Shown piece by piece: positions 1-11,195 of a stretch of 64,000 bases of DNA. Every line of letters begins with the position of its first letter. Position 1 is the stretch's first letter. The position numbers were made by a program, and so were the translations under genes. The DNA is taken from positions 107,440,001 through 107,504,000 of the forward strand of contig CM075345.1 of assembly GCA_037693485.1 (NCBI GenBank), in the 5' to 3' direction. The notes beneath the pieces were generated by a model. That model did no database searches, was not told the origin of the DNA, and saw nothing but the letters and a program-made list of their open reading frames with translations. Source of the DNA: Kitagawia praeruptora. Its lineage: Eukaryota > Streptophyta > Magnoliopsida > Apiales > Apiaceae.

Positions 1-251
1 AGTGATATTTTTGTCTTGAATCTTGCAGTAGATGATGTACGAGGATATTGCAGAGTCAAGAGCCACCACCTCCACTGTAGTAGACTGCCAAAACTGTTCT
101 AGAAAGTCGAGATACAGAGTTGGGTTAACAGATAGAGCATTCTTGATGTACGATTCAGATATCCACTTCACAAAGCACTTGAAATTGGCGTTGGGTGCTT
201 CAACATCACTAGTTAGAGCAATGAAATTGGTGTTGAACTTTACTGTTGCCA

Positions 252-252
<1 letters not shown>
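1..252 (-). CDS. Accessory ORF of Copia element A, N-terminal part only
   Basis: An open frame starts at an ATG at 252 on the minus strand and runs off the window edge after 84 codons. It lies downstream of pol, where SIRE-like elements carry an additional ORF. Its first 70 residues share a pattern with the N-terminus of the 1329-residue accessory ORF of element B: an aromatic/Trp-Ile segment followed by a Pro-Thr-Leu and a Leu-x-Gln-Phe/Leu-Trp motif. Such N-termini resemble plant mobile-domain or putative plant transposon protein families, but that is inference. Function is unknown. A long CT tract lies just upstream of the ATG. Confidence 0.55.

Positions 253-258
<6 letters not shown>

Positions 259-292
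<34 letters not shown>
259..292. repeat. (GA)17 microsatellite in the accessory-ORF leader
   Basis: A perfect GA dinucleotide run, read as CT on the coding strand of the element, begins about 7 nt before the accessory-ORF ATG at 252. Pyrimidine tracts at this place are common in plant 5' leaders and core promoters. It may belong to an internal promoter or leader, but it may equally be simple slippage. Confidence 0.9.
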
Positions 293-295
<3 letters not shown>

Positions 296-463
296 AATCG
301 AAGGTTGAAGAAGAAATTTAGCTTTTGCAGTTAGGGTTTCAGAGGTTTTGGGAGTTTGGATGCTTGAGAAATCGAATGAAATGAATCGAATAGATGTGAA
401 GTTGTAAAAGTATGAAGTACTTGAAATGTCGATTAGATGTATGTTCTGTATCGACAAGTCAGG

Positions 464-855
464 CATTCGAGAAGTAGAAAACAACTATTCGAGAAGTCAA
501 GAAAGGCTTATTCGATAACTCAAGCAGGTTGTAACTCACAGCTGGCAGTTATCTAACTTAGAAGTAAATCTAAATTAGGTAAAATATGTTTTTATGAGTA
601 ACTCTGAATTCTGAATAAAAATCCAAAATCGGTTAAAATTCAGCGAGAAATCAGCCTTTTCAAATGATTCGAGAACTCAAATATAGTATTCGAGAACTCA
701 GTCAATCGAGAACTAAAACACTATATTCGAGAAGTCAAGAAAACCTCTATTCGAGAACTCTAAAAGACTCTATTCGAGAACTCGAGAGTGCTCTAAAGAG
801 ACTTGTTAGAGATGTCGAATAGTGAATCACTTGAGAAATCTGACTTGTCGAATTA
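464..855. repeat. Array of short CGA palindromes between pol and the accessory ORF, element A
   Basis: The segment holds at least seven copies of TTCGAGAA plus degenerate relatives, each followed by a variable ACTC or GTCA arm, spaced roughly 15-60 bp apart. The same motif, often as TTCTCGAA, recurs in the 5' LTR at 7489-7915. TTCnnGAA is a two-unit match to the plant heat-shock element. The third unit is usually imperfect, so a heat-shock role is only a hypothesis. Confidence 0.75.
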
Positions 856-1113
856 TACTCATAAAAACTCAATTTTCACTATCTTTTCAAAATTTACCAG
901 CCATATTCATTCACGAATATTCTAGCAAATTAAACAGTGATTTTCTCAAAATTTCATAGAAATTTCAAGTTAACAAGAGAATATGATTTTCCAAATATGC
1001 AACAGATTTGAAATATTTATAAATCATATTTCAGTCAACACTTACTCCATAAATATTGAGAATTTAGATAAAGTAAGTGTTTACTGCTGCAACAGTCTAG
1101 ATGATATATTCAC

Positions 1114-4100
1114 TTAGCCAGAATCTGAAGAATTCAGCATTCCAATCTCACTAACCAACCTTGTGAAGGTGGCTTCATCTAGTGGCTTAGTGAATATGTC
1201 AGCTAGTTGTTTATCTGTAGAAACATAATGCAACTCAATGGTTCCATTAGTTGCATGTTCCCTTATGAAATGATATCTGATGTCAATGTGCTTTGTCCTA
1301 GAATGATTGACAGGATTGGCAACTATAGAGATTGCACTTGTGTTGTCACACATGATTGGAATTCTTTCCAACACAAGTCCATAATCTCTAAGTTGATTTC
1401 TAATCCAAAGCACTTGAGCACAACAACTTCCAACAGCTATGTATTCAGCCTCAGCTGTAGAAGTTGACACAGATTGTTGTTTCTTGCTTTACCAAGAGAC
1501 TAACCTTTGTCCAAGAAACTGGCAGCTACCTGAGGTGCTTTTCCTATCCACTCTGCATCCAGCATAGTCAGCATCAGAATAACCAACCAGATTGAACCCT
1601 GTGTCCTTAGGATACCATAATCCCAAGTTTGGAGTGCCCTTCAGATAGTTAAAGATCCTTTTTATAGCAATCAAATGTGATTCTTTTGGATTTGATTGAA
1701 ACCTTGCACACAAGCATGTAGCAAATATGATGTCTGGCCTACTTGCAGTGAGATAGAGTAGAGAACCAACCATGCCTCTGTAGACTGAGATGTCTACTTT
1801 CTTACCTTTAGCATCTTCATCCAATTTAGTTGCAGTGGCCATGGGTGTCTTTGCAGGTGAGCAATCTTCCAAGTCAAACTTCTTGATCAATAGATCCTTG
1901 ATGTACTTGGTATGACTGATAAAGATACCATCCTTTCTCTGACTAACTTGCAACCCAAGAAAGAATGTCAACTCTCCCATCATACTCATCTCATATCTGC
2001 TTTGCATGAGTTTGGAGAATTTCTCACACAGCTTCTCATTTGTAGAGCCAAAAATGATATCATCCACATAAATTTGAACTAGGATAATATCATCACCATG
2101 CTTCTTGTAAAACAGTGTCTTGTCCAGTGTGCCTCTAGTGAATTGATTCTCAAGAAGAAATTGTGATAAAGTATCATACCATGCCCTTGGAGCCTGCTTA
2201 AGTCCATACATTGCCTTAAGCAGTCTGTAAACAAATTCTGGGAAGTGTGGATCCTCAAAGCCAGATGGTTGTTGCACATAAACTTCTTCTTCCAATTCTC
2301 CATTCAGAAATGCACTCTTGACATCCATTTGATATACTTTAAAGTTTGAATGAGCAGCAAATGCCAAGAATATTCTGATGGCTTCCAATCTAGCAACAGG
2401 AGCAAATGTCTCATCATAATCAATGCCTTCCTGCTGGGAATATCCTTTTGCAACCAACCTTGTTTTGTTTCTTACTATTACACCATCTTCATCCATCTTA
2501 TTCTTTAGAACCCATTTTGTTCCAACAATGGTTCTATTCTTTGGTGCAGGCACAAGTTCCCATACTTTGTTCCTTTCAAATTGATTCAGCTCCTCTTGCA
2601 TAGCAATAATCCAATCTGGATCCAACAGTGCATCATCAAGTTTCTTAGGCTCAACTTGTGATAGAAAACAGCCATAGAGGCACTCATTCTGAGTTGCTCT
2701 CCTAGTCCTTACTCCTGCATTAGGATCTCCAATGATTTGCTCTGCAGTGTGTGATCTATCCCATTTCCATGAGTGCTCAGCCTGATTTCTCATTCTTGAT
2801 GTTGCTTCATCATCCACATCACGGTCATTCTCATTTCCTCCCCCTGTGAAGTTGCCACTACTCACTTGGATGCTTGTTTCTTCACTATTGATTGGCACAA
2901 ATTATTCTCTTGTATCATTATTCACTTGAGTTTGTTGAACTCGATTTTCAACTTCAGTTTCAGTCTCTTCATCAGAATCATCTAGATTATCAAACTTCAA
3001 TGGATCTTTATCTTCATCATTGACTTCTTCTAGTCCAGCTAGTTTGTTATCATCAAATGTCACATCTGTGCTTTCCATAACTTTCTTTTGACTGATGACA
3101 TAAACTTTGTATGCAATTCTTTCCATAGAGTAGCCAAGAAAAATTCCTTCAAATGCTTTTGTATCAAATTTTCCAACATATTCAGAATTATCCTTCAATA
3201 CAAAGCATTTGCTTCCAAAAGTATGAACATACTTTAGAGTAGGCTTCTTTCCAGTCATCAAATTGTAAGGTGTCTTTCCAGTATTTTTGTTGATGAGAGT
3301 TCTGTTCTGGATATAGCATGCAGTGCTCACAGCCTCAGCCCAAAAACATATAGGCATCTTTGCATCAAGTAACATTGTTCTAGCATCCTCAATTAGAGTT
3401 CTATTTTTTCTCTCAACAACTCCATTTTGTTGTGGAGTCCTTGGAGCTGAGAATTGCTGAGAAATGCCATTCTCTTTACAGAATGCTTCAAGTATGGCAT
3501 TTCTGAACTCTGTTCCATTGTCACTTCTCAATGTAGTCACACTTGCATTGTTGGCCTTTGCTTTCTTGTCAACTTTCTTTATATGCTCAATGATTACTTG
3601 TGGGGCCTCATCTTTTGATGCTAGAAATTCCACCCATGTATACCTTGTAAAGTCATCAACCATCACCAAGGCATACTTCTTTCTTCCTAGTGACATAATA
3701 TTGACAGGCCCAAACAAATCCATATGAATGAGTTGTAGGGGCTTGGTTATTGATGTCACTGTCTTTGACTTGTGGCTTGATCTTTTCATTTTTCCTTTTT
3801 GACAAGCCTCACACACTCCTTCTTGGCAGAATTCAAGTGTAGGCATGCCTCTCACTAACTCTCTTTTGACTAGAGAATTAATGGCTTTGAAGTTCAGGTG
3901 TGATAATTTCTTGTGCCACAGCCAACAATCTTCATTTGATGCTTTTGAATAAAAGCAACAAATTTTGTCCTTGTTTGCAGAGTCCATATTGGCTACAAAC
4001 AGGCTTCCCTTCCTTACTCTAGATAGAGCAAAATCACCAGTCTTCTTGTGGGTGATCAAACATTCATCTTTGTTAAAATCCACCTTGAATCCCCTATCAG

Positions 4101-4380
4101 TAAACTGACCAACACTTAGCAGATTATGCTTGAGCCCCTTGACTAGTGCTACATCTTCAATGATGACATTACCAACTTTCAACTTGCCATATCCCAATGT
4201 GTTACCCATGCTGTCATCTCCAAAAGCAACCATTGGGCCAGCCTTTTCCTCATACTGTGATAGCAGGGCCATATCACCAGTCATATGATTTGAGCATCCA
4301 CTGTCCAAAATCCACATGACCTTCTTTTCACTTTCTTTGCCCTGCAAACACAAAGGTATTACTTTTCCTTTGGTACCCAA
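1114..4380 (-). pseudogene. Copia element A pol: protease, integrase, RT, RNase H
   Basis: One pol frame covers this stretch and is broken by in-frame TAA codons at 2902 and 1489. In order it shows the aspartic protease Asp-Ser-Gly motif with the following Met-Thr-Gly, the GAG-pre-integrase zinc-binding region, the integrase core with an Asp-Asn-Gly-Thr-Glu-Phe motif and the Pro-Gln-Gln-Asn-Gly-Val-Val-Glu signature, reverse transcriptase with Tyr-Val-Asp-Asp, and RNase H ending in the conserved Ile-Phe-Thr-Lys-Pro-Leu-Asp block. The stop at 1489 sits where relatives carry Gln after Val-Ser-Trp, which fits CAA to TAA. The frame has no ATG near its start and overlaps gag by at least 22 nt in the -1 frame, as in element B. 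Confidence 0.9.
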
Positions 4381-6857
4381 ACAAGTTTGGGTCCATGTGA
4401 CTTAGAAACAGTTTTATCATAAACAACATGCTTGTCAACTTTCTTAGTGTTAGTCTTCTTATCACTGTTAGAAGTATTAGAACCTGAAGTTTCAGACTTA
4501 GGTGACAGAGGTACCTTCCTAGCTTTAGGAGGACTTGAAGACTTTGACCTTGTGTAGTGTGTGTGAGAATTGTGACTGATACAACCATCAATGAATTGCC
4601 TTCTCAAATTAAAACAACTAGTCATCACATTCATGTTGCATGGCATACAGTCAAATTTATCACAAAATGGAGCATCTCTATGTCTTAGAGGCATAGAACA
4701 ATCATAGAAAGGTTTGGACACACTACCGACAGGTTTCTTGCATGCATGAGTTAAATGATTGGTGCTGAAACGGTTCTGACAAGTTTTCCTAAGGGCATTA
4801 GGCATATAAGCATAGTTGTTATCCTTGTTAATCCCTAACTTGCCATTTCTGTTATGTTTCTTCTTAGTCACTTTCTTTTCTGATTCACTCTTCCCAGCTG
4901 AAACAAACTTAACAAACTTCTTAGGTCTTGGCCTATCAACTACTGGCTCCTTGGCTTTTGGCTTGACACTCTCACTAGAGGATGCTTGTTGTTCATTGGA
5001 TTGTGCCTCATCCTCATCATTCAACATTTGTTTGATGAGTAAGGCATCCTCATCAATTTCAAATGTTGATTCCTTAAAAATTGGATTTTTAGTCTTTTTC
5101 AAAATGTGAGGCACTTTCTCATGAACAACTGTGTCATCTTCAATGACAGCATAGCCTTTTCTCTGTTTGAGAGAGTCATAGTCAAGTCCAATAGCTGCTT
5201 TGGGTTTAGCCTGAATTTTCTCACAATAGGATTGCACTAGACCAGATGAGTTCTTAAATGTTTTCAGTTTGAATTCATTTTCAGCTAATTCATCCCTAAG
5301 AGCCTTTTCAACTTGACTAGCACATAAAACCTTGTTCTGCAAATATTCAACTTTTTTCTTAAGGGTTTCTACCTGCATAGCAGTTAGCTCAAGTTCCTCA
5401 TTCTTTTTGGTTAACATTTCATTTCTAGTAGACAGTTTAGCAATCTCTTCATTAGCAGCAGTCATACTAGTATGAATGTTAAACATTTCAACAGATAGTT
5501 GTTCAATCATGCATTTATACTCTGAAACAGACATGTCTATAGTAGTGAGAGATGGTACCTGAGGGTCTGATGGAGATGTGTCATCCTTGGAATTGGCCAT
5601 CAAGGCATAGTTGCAGAATTCTTGTTCCTCTCCATCACTGTCAGAATCATCCCAACACTTTCCTTCAGCTATGTAGGCCCTACCTTGTGTCTTCTTTTTC
5701 AGAAGGGCCTCATACTTAGGTTCGAGCTCAAGATAATCTCTATCCTTCTTTTTAGGCTTCTTGCATTCACTGGCAAAATGCCCTAGGTCATTGCATCTAT
5801 AGCACCTTACAGATGACCTATCCACATGGCTGGTTTAAAACTTATTCTTGTTTGGTTTCATAGGTGCCTTGCTCTTGTTGAATGAATGGTTTTGGGTTTT
5901 GGGTTTGAAGGGTTGATTCCTTTTGAATCTGATGTTTGGAAATTTTCTGGCCATGAAAGCATATGAAGTGTTTTCCATCCCATCTAGTTCTTCAAGAGTG
6001 TAAAACTCTTCTTCCTCCTTCTCCTCAACAGGTTCACTTACCTCAGGTTCAGTTTCTTCCTCTTCTACTTCCTCCTCTATCCTTAACTAGCTTGTAGATG
6101 CTTCTAGGTCTTGAATAGATTTGTTGACAATCAAGGCACATGATGTGTTTACCATTCTGCCTTGATTGGCTTGGATAGCCCTTTTCTGAAGCAACTCAAG
6201 CTCATGAGTTTTTAAAACTCCATAGAGCACATCATATGTAACTTTGTTCAAATCTCTTTCCCTTAGAGAAATGACCCTTTGCTCTAGATGGTTTGGTGAG
6301 GATAGTAGAAACTTCATGTTTAACTCCTTGGTACTGTAAACCTTGTCATTCATCTGCAACTCAGTAACTAGCTTGTGAAATCTCTCAAACATCTCAGTAA
6401 TGCTTTCCTTGGGCTGTGCCATGAAAGCTTCATACTGTGTGACCAGTATCTGTTTCTTGTTTTCCTTAACCTCATCAGTTCCTTCACACAACACCTCAAT
6501 GTGATCCCACATTTCTTTGGTAGATGTACATGATGCAATGTTTGCAAACATTGACATGTCCATGGAATCAATGATAAGCAACATGAGGTGGCTGTCAAGA
6601 GCAACCTTATCCCTTTCTGATTCTGTCCATTTTGATGGATCCTTGGCCTCATAAGATCTTGGGATAGTTGTGGTTCTAACAGTCTTATCTGGTATCTCTT
6701 GTTGTGGAACAAAAGGACCATTCTTGAGAATCTCAGGATACAAAGGATGAGAGGCTTTGATGAACAACATCATCTTTATCTTCCAGAGGTTGTAATTCTC
6801 TTTGTAAAACTTAGGGACCTTCACCATTCCTGTAGTCTTTGGTGTATTCGAACTCAT
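4359..6857 (-). pseudogene. Copia element A gag with CCHC zinc knuckle
   Basis: The gag frame starts at the ATG at 6857, only about 32 nt after the primer site, and ends at 4359. Stop codons at 6087 (TAG) and about 5836 (TAA) interrupt it. The N-terminal part matches plant Copia gag (UBN2/DUF4219 type). A Cys-x2-Cys-x4-His-x4-Cys knuckle lies near 5800, followed by an acidic stretch, a heptad-rich coiled coil and a second Cys/His cluster. Its C-terminus (Trp-Val-Pro-Lys-x-Lys/Val) has the same ending as gag of element B. It would form the particle core and bind RNA; this copy cannot make the full protein without readthrough. Confidence 0.85.
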
Positions 6858-6888
6858 GATCGTTTTTCTGTTTTTGAATAAACAGCCC

Positions 6889-6900
6889 GCTCTGATACCA
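6889..6900 (-). promoter_or_regulatory. Primer-binding site of Copia element A (initiator-Met tRNA)
   Basis: Read on the minus strand these 12 bases are TGGTATCAGAGC, the standard plant initiator-Met tRNA complement. The site lies 2 bp inside the start of the LTR at 6903. Confidence 0.9.
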
Positions 6901-6902
6901 CT

Positions 6903-8130
6903 TGTTGAGTATTGAATACAGTAATAGAATACAGGGGGGGTGAATGGATTCTTGAACTTTTCTTTTTCGAGTCTATGTAGCAAGTAAGTGTTTGTGTGTG
7001 CAAGAGTGAAGGTGCGGATAAAGAACAACACAAGACACAATATCACTTTAATCTAATGTATTATTAGATAAAGGTTGCTACAATCTGTGAATACAAATGA
7101 TAGTATTCTCAGCTTCGTTTTTCTCAGAGAGATACAGCTTACAGCGTATTAAAAACTTGACTCACAAAGTTACAAAGTTAATGACTAAGGAAGTGAGGCT
7201 GTATCCTTATAGAACATGGATACACCCTACTTACTACAAATAAGGTAGCTGAATAAATTACTTTCTAGTATGTCTATCCTTTTTGAGTAAGTGTCCAAAC
7301 GGTTACAGATTTGACTTTGCAAAGCCTGTTCAGATCCACTTCTTTAGCCCCTTGTCTCTTCTATATCTCTCCAAGCTTCGTTGTAGGCTTTCCAGAGCAC
7401 GTTACAGATTGTGGTCCATAAAGTGCATTGGCTTGTTGCAGGTTTCTGACTTGTACAATTTTTTCAGTATTTTGTCTCTAAGAATGTATTCGAGAAGTGA
7501 CTAAGTAGATGATTCGAGAACTAGAATTGACTTGATCGATAACTCTGAGTTCTCGAACACTGTTATATTGACATGTCGAACCACTTCTCGAATAGCTCTT
7601 TTTCCATCAGGATTCCTTGAGTTGTCGAATAAAACATTTGACTTATCGAATCCTCGAGATATCGAATAGCTTTCTGAGTCCTTGAGATATCAAATGGAAC
7701 TTTGACTTGTTGACTCCTTGAGAACTCGAATACTACTTTGACTTGTTGACTTCCTGAGTTCTCGAATAGAGTACATAGACATATCGAATCCCTGATATAT
7801 CGAATGAGATATCGAATAGTGTATTCAGAGATATCGAATAGTGTCTTGAGATATCGAATCCCTGACTTCTCGAATGCTGGACTTCTCGAATAGACAAATA
7901 TACTTCTCGAATTGGTACTTAGGCAAATTCTTCATTTCTTCAAATCCCAACTGTGATTATTTGACAGTCTTTATCTTCTTGCTTGAGGCATGAACCTTGG
8001 AACTTCTTTCAAGCATTATTCTAGACTCTATAATTACAGTTACACAACTAGGATTTGATGCCTACTACAAGTACAATACAAACAGAAACTCTACAACTAG
8101 AGGTTCCCTCAGTTAAGAGGTCATGTAAGT
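6903..8130 (-). repeat. 5' LTR of Copia element A (outer end approximate)
   Basis: The LTR begins TGTTGAGTATTG next to the primer site and contains the run of G residues also found near the start of the element B LTR. It carries eight TTCnnGAA dyads at 7489-7915 (TTCGAGAA or TTCTCGAA), as well as several single TATCGAAT boxes. The outer boundary is uncertain because the 3' LTR is outside the window. Confidence 0.65.
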
Positions 8131-8393
8131 AATGCAAAGCATTACAAACAATTATGCTTGTTATTAGATGTATATAGGCATGCCTCTGTAACTAACAGTT
8201 CCGCATCTCCTCTTTGGCTCTTCCCCCTCCCCCATCTCTCCTCTACTCCTTGCATCATCAAGCACGACAAATTTTAAAACAGAGACATTTACTTACCAAA
8301 ATCAAACTATTAACTAAGGTACTCCTATCTATTAATTTGTTAATTTCAGTACTTGTATAAATTATAATTTAGGTTTAAGATATATAATTTTAG
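8131..8393. other. Spacer between Copia element A and the hAT remnant
   Basis: AT-rich DNA with a pyrimidine-rich patch near 8215-8260. No gene, terminal inverted repeat or target duplication is visible to me. It could hold the tail of the Copia LTR or the terminus of the hAT element. Confidence 0.4.
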
Positions 8394-10935
8394 TTGTTTA
8401 ATATGATGATTATGATCGATTTGTCATATAATTTAGGCTATGATAATATGTCTCCTAAACAATTAAGTGGTTCAGCGAAGAGAAAGCAAGTAAAAAAAAG
8501 AGCTCAATTAGATAAATCTTTAGCAGGAAGGATCCTAAAATTCACAAAAAAAATGAAATCTTGTGTTGCCAAGAGTCCAAGCGAAGAAATTATGGAGGAA
8601 AATGTTGTTCAAGGTGTTGAAATTATACAAGATAATGTGATTGTGGAAGAAAATGTGGAGATTGCAGATAAAAATGATGATAACATAGAAAATGTGGAGA
8701 TTGTGGATGTAATTTAGAGGATATTGTGGCTGAAAACAACGACAATGCAGAAGATAGTGTGGCTGAAAACGTGGTTGATTATAACAAATCATACAGACCA
8801 CTGGACATTTATGATCCGGGAAATTGGAATCAAATGAAACAAAGTTTTAGGGATCTTTTGGTGGAGAGAGGACCGATAAGAGTTCTTCAAGTAGACTTTC
8901 AGTTTCCTAAAGATAATAGAAGAAGACATTTTTTAGAGGATTACTACACTAAAATTTTGCCAAATGGAGAGAGCAAGATAGAAGATGGCTAATGTATTCA
9001 ATCACAATTGACAAAGTATTCTGCTTTTGTTGCAAATTATTCTCTCAACAAAAGTCTTATAGTAATTTGGTTAACGGGGGTTATCAAGATTGGGGAAATT
9101 TAAGTATCAGGCGTAAGGAGCATGATTCTAGTCATGCTCATATCAAGTGTCTGATTGATTGAAAGGAGGCAGAGAAGAGACTACAAAAAAATGTAACTAT
9201 CGACATTGAGTTACAAGCACAAATTAAGAAGGAAAAAGAGCATTGGAGACAAGTGTTGTTGAGGATTTTTGCCATAGTAAAAACTCTGGCTAAAAATAAT
9301 TTGGCATTTCGTGGTAGTAGTGAAAAGATTGGGGATGAACATAGTGGAATTTTTTTGAGCATAGTTGAAATGGTTTCTGAATTTGATCCATGTATGAAAA
9401 AGCATCTTCAATGCATTGAAGATGGAAAGACTCGAAAAAATTATCTTGGTCACAACATACAAAATGAGATGATTATTTTGTTGGCGGGTGAGATTAAAAA
9501 GATTATCATGAAGAAGATTAAAGAAGCAAAGTACTACTCAATTATCTTTGATTGCACTCCTGACAAAGGTCACAATGAACAAATGTCGTTGATAATAAGA
9601 TGCGTGGATGTTTCGACAACTTTAACAAATGTGGAAGAGTTCTTTATAGATTTTATAAAGGTGGATGATACTTCAGGTGAAGGACTTTTTAATTCACTTT
9701 TGACTTCCTTAAGAGAAGTCAATCTCGATATTGATGATATTAAAGGACAAGGGTATGACAATGGATCTAACATGAAGGGAAAAAACAAAGGCGTACAAAG
9801 AAGGCTTCTTAATATCAATCCTAGAGCCTTTTACACTCCATGTGGTTGTCATAGCTTGAATCTTACACTTTATGATATGGTAAATTCTCACGGCCCTGCT
9901 ATATTTCATTCTTTGGTACTCTACAACGCATATACACATTGTTCTCATCTTCTACTAAAAGGTGGAGTGTTTTGAAACAATTTGTGAAAGGACTCTTTGT
10001 AAAACCATTATTTCAAACTCTTTGGGAAAGTCACATTGATAGTGTGAAAGCAATAAGATATCAAACTTCTCAAATAAGAGATGCTTTGATTCACTTAGTG
10101 CAAAGTAGTGATGATCCCAAAACAAGAAGTGAGGCAGAGTCTTTAGCAATATATGAGTTACAAGATTTTGAGTTTTTGCTTAGCTTGATCATATGGCACA
10201 ATTTGTTGTTTGAGGTTAATTTTGTTAGCAAAATTCTACAAACCGAAGATATTCATATTGGTGATGCACTCTCTCATTTGAAAGTACTTGAAACTTTTCT
10301 TCAAAATTATAGAGATACTGGATTCGAAAATGCAAAGATTGAAGCCACAGAAGTTGCTTTGGAAATGGATATTGATCTCGTATTTTGTTCAAAACGTATC
10401 ATTCGTAGAAAGAAGCAAGCGGATGAGAGTGCTAGTGAAGAGGTAGTACGATCACGTGAAGAAGAATATAGAGTTGCATATTTTTTACATGTTATGGATC
10501 AAGCAACATCGTCACTTGCTTCTCGAATTGAACAATTTCAAGTATATGAAAATACTTTTGGCTTCTTGTTTGATATTCAAAAGTTGAGGTTATTGGATGA
10601 TGGTGGTTTAAGGACTTCTTGTGAAAGTTTAGAAGCATATTTTAAGAATGGTATAGTCTATGATATTGACGACAATGATTTGTTTTTGGAGTTGAAACAC
10701 TTAAAGAGGGTTCTCTCAGATATATACTTGCAAAACTTCAATACAAGTGCTGAATTTTATAAAAGAATTGGATGGATGTTATCCAAATGTTTGGATTGCG
10801 TATAAAATTTTATTAACTAAACCTCTCACGGTTGCTTCATCAGAGAGGAGTTTTTTGAAGTTAAAGTTGATCAAAACTTATCTTCGCTCAACCATGTTAC
10901 AATCAAGATTGAGTGGTTTGGCAATGTTATCATGA
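8394..10935 (+). pseudogene. hAT-family transposase with TTF zinc finger, broken
   Basis: Fragments in shifting plus-strand frames together match the plant family of TTF-type zinc-finger proteins with a hAT dimerisation domain. An acidic, Asn-rich leader is followed by a basic segment and the TTF finger (Cys-x-Cys-Cys-Lys-Leu-Phe near 9025-9050, later His/Cys near 9120-9150). The DUF4371-like catalytic region follows at 9253-9960, with Phe-Asp-Cys-Thr and Gly-Tyr-Asp-Asn-Gly-Ser-Asn motifs carrying two candidate catalytic Asp residues. The C-terminus near 10815-10930 is the hAT dimerisation domain. Frame breaks fall near 8717, 8990, 9159 (Trp to stop), 9950 and 10800, so it is not functional. 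No terminal inverted repeats were identified. Confidence 0.8.
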
Positions 10936-11195
10936 AAGAGATCTGATAGAAAGTTTAGATTATAAGTTGGAAATGTTGTTTGCATATCAATGTCAGCAAA
11001 AGTTAAAAGTGGTAGATAAAGCTCCTAGCTCTAAATTACTTAAATCTACAGTTCAGTTATACTTTTTACAATTGATAGAGGTCACTTGGACTTAGTGAGG
11101 ATGTTGTTCAAGATTGTAGCCTACAACAAATGGAGGTAAATGGTAAAACATCAAGAGAATATCAAAAATTGCAGAATTAAAAGCAACAGTATCAC

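Larger units (their letters stand above)
1..8130 (-). mobile_element. SIRE/Maximus-like Copia element A, decayed, cut by the window edge
   Basis: Minus-strand Ty1/Copia element. From right to left it reads 5' LTR (from 6903), initiator-Met primer site, gag with zinc knuckle, protease, integrase, reverse transcriptase, RNase H, a palindrome array, and the start of an accessory ORF. This is the order of SIRE/Maximus elements, which carry an extra ORF after pol. The 3' LTR and most of the accessory ORF lie left of position 1. I could not fix the outer end of the 5' LTR because its partner is outside the window; about 8130 is an estimate. The coding region has only in-frame stop codons and no frameshift that I can see, so it is a dead but recognisable copy. 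It closely parallels element B at 25387-40038. Confidence 0.85.

Noticed and set aside
32..334. Plus-strand 100-residue frame with an Arg-Glu repeat
   Set aside because: It is antisense to the accessory ORF of element A, and its Arg-Glu tail comes from the GA microsatellite.
464..855. Possible CRISPR-like array
   Set aside because: The repeats are short palindromes with irregular spacing inside a plant retrotransposon; no cas genes, no constant repeat or spacer length.
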